From NCBI GenBank assembly GCA_022559845.1, contig CM040128.1, forward strand, positions 181,580,691-181,644,690: 64,000 bases of DNA, given 5' to 3'. Of the stretch, positions 57,519 through 64,000 are shown piece by piece. The notes under the pieces were generated by a model, which was given only the letters and a program-made list of their open reading frames with translations, had not been told where the DNA came from and ran no database searches. Position numbers and translations under genes: made by a program. This stretch comes from Amorphophallus konjac. Lineage: Eukaryota; Streptophyta; Magnoliopsida; Alismatales; Araceae. Position 1 is the first letter of the stretch. Every line of letters begins with the position of its first letter.

Positions 57519-60500
57519 CAGCATAGTCTGCATTAGTGTATGAAATTAAATGTAAGTGGCATGATGCAGGAAAAAATAAACCCAAATTATGTGTGCCAAC
57601 AATATATCTAAAAAATCTTTTAACAGCAGACAAGCGTGATTCTTTTGGGTTAGCTTGAAACTTAGCACATAAACATACACTGAATTGGATATCAGGTCTA
57701 GAAGTAGTAAGGTAGAATAATGAGTCAATCATACCTCTGTAGAGTTTTGTGTCCACTGGTTTACCTGACTCATCAGCATCCAGTGATGTGTTTGCTCCCA
57801 TTGGTGTAGTCATGTGCTTTAACTTGTCCATGCCAAATCTTTTCAAAATTTTAGATGGATACTTGGTCTAACTGATAAAGCATCCTTCCACCATTTTTTT
57901 AACCTGCAGACCAAGGAAATATTATAAGTCACCAACTAGGCTCATCTCAAACTCTTTAGACATTAAACTTACAAATTCTTCAGATAGTTCAAGACAGGTG
58001 GAGCCAAACACAATGTCATCTACATATACCTGAACTATAATCATTTTCTGATCTATATGCTTAGTAAAAAGGGTCTGATCGACCTTACCTCTGCAATACC
58101 CTTTGCTGATCAGAAACTCAGTTAGTCTATCATACTAAGCCTGAGGGGCCTATTTCAGTCCATACAGGCTTTATTCAGTTTGAAAACATGGTTAGGCAGC
58201 TCAATAGATTCAAATCCAGGGGGTTGCTCAATATAAACTTCCTCTTTTATGATGCCATTTAAGAATGCACTTTTCACATCCATTTGTTGAAGTTTTATGT
58301 TGTTAGAGCATGCAAAAGATATTAGGATTCTGATTGCTTCCATCCTAGCCACTGGTGCATAGGATTCATCAAAGTCTACCTTAAATTCTTGAGAATAGCC
58401 CTTAGCTACCAACCTACCCTTGTTCCTACAGATTATTCCATCCTCATTCATTTTATTTCTAAATACCCATTTGGTTCCTATGACAGAAGAATTTTCAGGT
58501 TTGGGAACCAATGTCGAGAGTTTGTTTCTTTCAAATTGACCCAATTCTTCATGCATTGCATTTATCCATGATTCATCTTTTAAGGCTTCTTCTATGGATT
58601 TGGGTTCAATTTGTGAGACCAATGCTACTAGGTCTTGATTATTGACTTCTCTATGAAATGACCTAGCTCTAGTGGGATCACGAAGATTTCCTATAATGTT
58701 CTTAGTATGGTGATTTTTTAGAAATCTTACATTGTTAGAAGACTCACCTTGTTCGGTCGACTGAAATGTTGGATCGATCGACCTACCTTGCTCAAGATTG
58801 GGCTCTTGAGCTTCTTCAAATGATTCTTCATGTGGCTTCTCTTCCAGAAATTCTCCATCCTCTTTTGATTTCCTATCATCATCAATTATGTCAGTAGAGA
58901 TTTCAGAATATCCTAAGAAAATGCCCGGACTACTCTTGACTTCAAATTTATCTAGGTCCCTTTTATCATTGTTATGAATGAAACACTTGGAACCAAAAAT
59001 TTTGAAATAAGTCAAGTTAGGTTTCTTACCTTTCAACAATTCATATGGAGTTTTCAGGTGGACATGTCTTACCATTGCCCTGTTAATTACATAACAGGAT
59101 GTATTTGCAGCTTCTGCTCAGAATTTTCATGGAAGTTTGCTCTCAATTAGCATGGTTCTTGCCATCTCCACGATTGTTCTATTTCTCCTCTCTACAACTC
59201 CATTCTGTTTAGGGGTCCTGGGAGAAGAAAATTTGTGAGTAATTCCTTCTTTATCATAAAAATTTGAAAATTATGTGTTATCAAACTCCCCCCCATGGTC
59301 AGATTGAATGATGCAAGTTTTATGCAAGCCTTCCTGTTTTATCTTGTTGAAGAAAATCTGAAATTCATAAAAGGCTTCATTCTTGTGAGCTAAAAAGAAA
59401 ACCCAAGCAAATCTAGTGTGATCATCTACAATGACATACCCAAATCTTTTGCCATTTAGACTAAGAGTCCTAGTAGGATCAAACAGGTCCATATGCAAGA
59501 ATTCTAATGGCTTGGATGATAAGGGTTCATGTCTTAATTTGAAATATTTCCTTGTTTGTTTTCCTGAAGCACATGCATCACAGATTTTTGAATTTATTTT
59601 CAAATGAATCTTAGGTAATCCCCTACCTAAGTCATGCTTGACCAATTTATTCCAAATGTTATAGCTAGCATGGCCTAATTTCCTATGCCAAATGAAGGCA
59701 TTATTATCAAAATTGGCAGACAAACAAAGATTGGATGTAGAATTATCATCTAAGTCTACTATATAGACATTGTTTATTTTGTAACCTTTGAATTTTATTG
59801 ATTCTGAGTTAATTTCCAAAATTTTGCATGCATGATCATCAAAAACAACCTTGTGACCCCTGTCATAGAGTTGACTAATGCTTAACAGGTTGTCTTCAAG
59901 ACCATCTACAAGTAAAACTTTTTCAATGGTGTTGGAGGGAAACTTACCAATTGTACCTGATCCAATTATTTTACCTTTATTCTTCCCTCCAAACTTGACC
60001 AATCCACCAACCTTCATCTCCAGCTTGCTGAATTTTGTCCTGTCTCTAGTCATGTCCCTAGAGCAGCCACTATCCAAGTACCACCTGTTGGGCATCGCTA
60101 CTAAGCTAACCTGCAAAACAAATTAGGCAAAATATTTTGGAACCCAAGACCAATTGGGTCCACGCACATCATTAATGCTATTCAGCAAGTTCTTTGGAAT
60201 CCAAATTTGTTTTACTGTTTTCTTGGACTTCAGACTTCCTACATTGGGGCTCTCACTGGCATGAACAGTAGGGTCTGTCTTTACCCTTGCATTCTTGTTA
60301 AATTCATTGTTCCTCTTAGCTGTGAAATTGTTTCTGGACTGGTTAGTAAACCTCTTTTGACTTTGGAAATTATGTGTGTTGAATGCATTTTGTAATTTTG
60401 GAGGATATGACTTCATTGATTTGTTCACACTTGGTTTTCTATTTGTGGCAGAATGAGTCTAGTTAGATTGCAGCATTAGGTTAACTTTCTTCTGAGGAAT

Positions 60501-62270
60501 CTGAGCCTTGAAGGTTTGGCTAGGCTTAGTGTTCCGGTTGACATCCTTCGTTGTGTTAGCCAAATTCCAAGCTCCTGAGTTTTGGACATTACTATTTGAG
60601 CTAGATGGAATGTCCAGCTTCTCTTTTCCTTTGCCAGGACAGAATGTGATTGTTTTGAACTCAAAAGGTTTTTTGTTTGAAGGATCGAAACCTAGACCTT
60701 CCTTGTTGAAATTGACCTTTACTCCTAGCATGGTATCAAGGTTGCTTCTCCCTTGAACAAATTTCTCTAGAGTGGCTTGCTTGTCTTCCTGTTCTTTTTA
60801 TAGTTTTTCACATGTTTTCTGAATTGTGGAATTTACACCTTTTATTGCTTCACTCTTTTCAGTGATCAACTTCTTTTTATTTTGCATTTCCTGAAGTTTC
60901 AGCTTGGATTCATCAAGTTGTTTTTGAACTTCCTCATTTTCAGATTTCAGATGTTCATTTTCCTTTCTAACTGTATTTAACTCTTCCATTTCTTTCTTGA
61001 GTTTTTCTTTTTCCTTTTCAATCAACACTTGATCTTCAATTGTAGCATTCAATTTTCTTTTTAATGTTCTATGCTCTTTACTCGGGGAATTAAATTTGTC
61101 AAGGAGTTCACCATAGGCATCTTCCCAATCATCAATAGAGTAGTTCTCAAAGATATTGATTACCTCCTCATCACTATTTGCCATGAGACACAGACCATCT
61201 TCTTCTTGTTCAAAGACTTCTTTGACATCCTCTTCCTCATCACTCCACGTGCACAACATGGCTCATGGCTTTTTGCCTTTTGCTTTCGCATTCTTCTTCA
61301 CCAGTTCAACTTTCTTCAATAGTTCTGGGCAGTCTCCCTTCATATGACCTGCCTTTTTACATTGGTAACAAATAATCTTATCAGAATTTTTATTCCTATC
61401 AGGCTTAAAGTTAGAACTCTTACTTGCCTGCTGCGGCCTTCTTTTTTTGAAAGTCTTACCTTTGGATTTCAAGAAATTTCGAAATTGTTTGGTCAGGAGG
61501 GCATGTTCATGGTCATCTAGATCTAAAAAATTCTCAGAGTCTTCACTGCTTTCTCCACTGCTTTGAGACACCTTGAGGGCAATTGTCTTATTTTTCTTAT
61601 TCTCTTCCTCACTCTTCTTGAGATTGATCTTGTACGCCATCAATGAGCCCATTAGCCAACTCACTGTCATGGTGGACAGATCCCTGGATTCTTCTATCAC
61701 AGTGGCTTTAGTGTGCCACGCAGGGGTTAGGGACCTAAGAATTTTTCTAACCACCTCATTGTCGGGAAATTGCTTTTCTTGATATTTAAGACTATTAGTA
61801 AGTAGTGAAAGCCTCGCATACATCTCAGACACAGTCTCATCATGTTTCATTTTGAATAACTTGTAGTCTGAGGTGAGCATGTTTACCTTGGTGGCTCTCA
61901 CCTGTGACGTTCTCTCATAGATCAATTCCAGCTAGTCCCACATCTGCTTGGCGGATTTATAGGCATAAATCCTTGAGTATTCATCTGGATGAACCACGCA
62001 CTGCATAATATTCATTTCAGTCCAGTTGACGATTGACAAGCGAATTTGTTCTCTGGTCCATGCATTTTCATCTTCTGGTAGTTGGAATGGACCGTTGGTT
62101 ACAACTCTCCATAGCTCATGATTCTAAGCTCGTAAAAACACCTCCATCATGTTCTTGCAATGCAGATAGTTAGAACCATCGAAGAATGGTGGTCGGTTAA
62201 TTGAATGCCCCTCAGCTAAGAAGCTGCGAGCATTGCCATTTCCAAGTCTTCCCGGGTCATTGGACCACAT
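57519..62270 (-). pseudogene. gag-pol: Sire-A gag-pol: gag, protease, integrase, RT and start of RNase H
   Basis: The start ATG fits at 62270-62268. Gag has the UBN2-type capsid region (to about 61560), a CCHC knuckle CYQCKKAGHMKGDC near 61330-61370, and a long coiled coil (61259-60798). The protease motif WYLDSGCSRDMT is near 60070. Integrase has its HHCC region (WHRKLGHASYN, ICDACASGKQ) and core (FLHMDLFDP, QSDHGGEF) down to about 59100. Reverse transcriptase includes SWINAMHEEL, DVKSAFLNG and the catalytic YVDDI near 58030. RNase H starts at about 57600. Stops include two in the capsid region, TGA near 61261, TAA near 60798, TAG near 60459, TAA near 60123, several around 59100-59280, and two more after a one-base frameshift near 58171. 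Gag and pol share one frame. Confidence 0.9.
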
Positions 62271-62283
62271 TGTGGGAAACCGG

Positions 62284-62295
62284 GCTCTAATACCA
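62284..62295 (-). other. Primer-binding site of Sire-A
   Basis: GCTCTAATACCA on the plus strand reads TGGTATTAGAGC on the minus strand, one base different from the tRNA-Met complement. It lies five bases from the LTR edge. Confidence 0.85.
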
Positions 62296-62300
62296 ACTGA

Positions 62301-64000
62301 TGTGTAAGGTAATGCAGATCTAGAGGGGGGGTGAATAGATCAGCCCCTTCAATAGACCAATTTAAAAACTTTAAGCTAATGCTCAGATTCTATAGAAATG
62401 AACTAGACAAATGAATGACAATATTAGTTCAGTCCACCACAAAGAAACATTCACAAACACGTTAAGCGCAGGGTACTGAAGCGAAGCTAGAGAATGGGGA
62501 CAGAAGATATGGAGATCAAACCACTAATACACTGAGATTTTTAGGTGGTTCGATTGCTTCCAACAATCTACATCCACCCCTCACCTGATCAGGATGAGGC
62601 TTCACTAAACATGGATGAAACCGCTACAACAACTGATCACACAGCTTGCCCAACGGAGGAACAACCTCCTCCCTTCCTCTGATGACACAAAGGGAACCCG
62701 TGCTTCACCAATCATGATGAGCACACCCCTGATTCTACCCCTGTAGAACCAATTACACTGCACTAAGGCAACACACGAGGACCCTTCCTCGCACCCTGGC
62801 CCACAGACTAGACCATGATCAATCTGAAGATTAATCACATCTCTGATTAGTGCAGTAATGCACTATCAGAGATCAATGACTCAACTGGATCGAAAAGACA
62901 AACCAAGAAAATCAAATTTACACAAATGAAATATAGCAGAGCAAAAAACAAATGTAGCTCTAAAATTGCTTCAAGAGCTTTCTCTGAAATGGGAGTTGCC
63001 TTCTCTCGATCTGGGTTGCAATCTCTCTCTCTTTTCTTCTTTCTCTCTCGCCTTTTCTCTTTCTCATGCAGTGGCTTTTCCCTTCTTCTCAGATGGGCTT
63101 TCTTTCTCTTCGAAGGCGGCTACCACAGCTTCAAGGGTTGAGGAGTTTATATAACAGAGCCTCCGGCATTCTTTTGGTTGAAATGATTAACGTAGTGAAA
63201 TTCCATTGGTCAACTTGGCAAAGCAGAATATTCCATCCTTGGAATTATCTGGAAGCGAGCCTACCATCCTAGGATCACGTGCCAATCATAAGAGGATGAT
63301 GCACGTGACTCTCTTAAGTATCTCACGAGCTTGGACCTTGTTCAGCTCTGGCAACACGTTTTTCACCCTTATCACACACTTTACACCCTTATTAGGCTAT
63401 TTGTCTGTGTTGCACACCTATTATTCACCCTTAGTCTGTCGCTATTGCTCTTTTCTCTGCCTTTGCTATTTCAGCATGACTCCATTGACGCAAGCAGGAA
63501 GGTGTGTTAATGCAGCTCTGTTGAGCGTGTCAGCTTCAGCCTCGATTGCTATTTGTCAGTCTTATGCTTCATTATTCACCTCTGATAGTCATTTGTTGGC
63601 TGTAGTCATGAATTTGTTACCCTTAACACCTGAGAGCCGTCGCTTGTTCTTTTAACTACCTTTATGCTTTTTGGTGTCTCTGCTTACCTGCGTTGACGCT
63701 GTTTGGAACGCTGCGTCAGCATTACTAGACTTTTCTTTCTTCTCAGCTCCTTCATCATTCACACATCTCTCAGCCTGTTCATCTATTTGTTGGTTTCGTT
63801 GATTACTTGCTTCCATGTGAGGTCCCTGACTCGTTGTGCTTCATTTCTCATCTATGCTCAGCTTGATTTCATGGTAAGCTGGTCTTCAATCCTTGTGACT
63901 TCATCTATCATTTGATTTCTTCAAATTTCTAGCTTGTTGATTCATTCTTTAGCCTTATTGTAGTTCACCATTGAGCTGCGTCAATGCTGTTTGAGGCTAC
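62301..64000 (-). repeat. Sire-A 5' LTR, partial (runs off the right edge)
   Basis: It begins TGTGTAAGG on the plus strand. It shares AGAGGGGGGGTGAAT (about 62323) and GGTGGTTCG/CTACATCCACCCC with the Sire-B LTR, followed by CT-rich DNA (62990-63070) and a TATA box at 63146-63153. Beyond 63160 is U3; isolated GCGTTGACGCTG and GCGTCAATGCTG words occur near 63690 and 63978. No gene is seen. Confidence 0.85.
63146..63153 (-). promoter_or_regulatory. TATA box of the Sire-A 5' LTR
   Basis: TATATAAA on the minus strand, in the same place relative to the CT-rich leader as in Sire-B. Confidence 0.65.

Larger units (their letters stand above)
46300..64000 (-). mobile_element. Sire-A: Ty1/copia Sirevirus-type element, outermost host of the nest (partial)
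   Basis: The element runs right to left: partial 5' LTR from 62301, primer-binding site, gag, protease, integrase, reverse transcriptase and RNase H, the copia order. The long gag with a coiled coil, repeated polypurine tracts, and the GAGGGGGGGTGAAT block at the LTR end shared with Sire-B support a Sirevirus. Sire-B interrupts its RNase H and LARD-B its 3' end. All coding parts carry stops or frameshifts. Confidence 0.85.

Overview
This window is plant nuclear DNA made entirely of nested LTR retrotransposons. I see no host gene, rRNA or intact tRNA gene. The evidence for a plant is: primer-binding sites complementary to plant initiator tRNA-Met (TGGTATCAGAGC) next to nearly every LTR, Tekay/Del-like and chromodomain-bearing Ty3/gypsy elements, Sirevirus-type Ty1/copia elements, and LARD-like non-autonomous elements with very long LTRs. 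A large-genome flowering plant, in pericentromeric or intergenic heterochromatin, is the likely source. I cannot name the species.

The layout can be unpicked because five insertions keep matching 5-bp target-site duplications (TSDs). The outer layer is a decayed Sirevirus on the minus strand, called Sire-A here (46300 to beyond 64000). A second, gag-only Sirevirus derivative (Sire-B, 47033-57518, TSD CAGCA) sits inside its RNase H coding region. A minus-strand LARD-like element (LARD-B; 5' LTR 43488-46299, internal sequence 43118-43487 plus 31424-33566) sits in its 3' non-coding region. LARD-B is split by a plus-strand chromovirus (33567-43117, TSD ACGGC) and abuts a minus-strand Tekay-like element (Tekay-minus) whose 5' LTR ends at 31423. 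The 4.6-kb LTR of Tekay-minus is cut into three pieces (2527-2833, 17434-21122, 30777-31423). One cut is a plus-strand Tekay-like element (Tekay-plus, 2834-17428, TSD CGACT). The other is a plus-strand LARD-like element with no gag or pol (LARD-A, 21123-30771, TSD TATAG). Tekay-plus carries a reverse-oriented solo LTR (8471-11224, TSD TTGAT) in its reverse-transcriptase region. The gag/protease of Tekay-minus is broken at 1195/1196 by another LTR that runs off the left edge.

All gag-pol reading frames are broken. The chromovirus gag-pol is one continuous frame with seven stops and no frameshift. Tekay-plus has stops, a 16-bp duplication and a second frameshift. Sire-A has several stops and at least two frameshifts. 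Spot counts of LTR divergence put Tekay-plus (3 differences in 340 bp) and Sire-B (5 in about 380 bp) as recent. LARD-A (about 20 in 245 bp) and the chromovirus (about 12 in 250 bp) look older. LARD-A, LARD-B and Sire-B lack their own polymerase and must have moved with proteins supplied by other elements.

The most unusual signal is inside the LTRs. Several families carry their own series of short inverted repeats: hairpin units with compensating arm changes in LARD-A, an AACGCC/GGCGTT series in the solo LTR, and perfect palindromes centred on GTCGAC in four families. In the Tekay-like and Sirevirus LTRs these lie upstream of the TATA box. In both LARD-like LTRs they lie downstream of it, so they would be in the transcribed leader. 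Tekay-like LTRs also contain a tandem pair of tRNA-like (A box/B box) modules.
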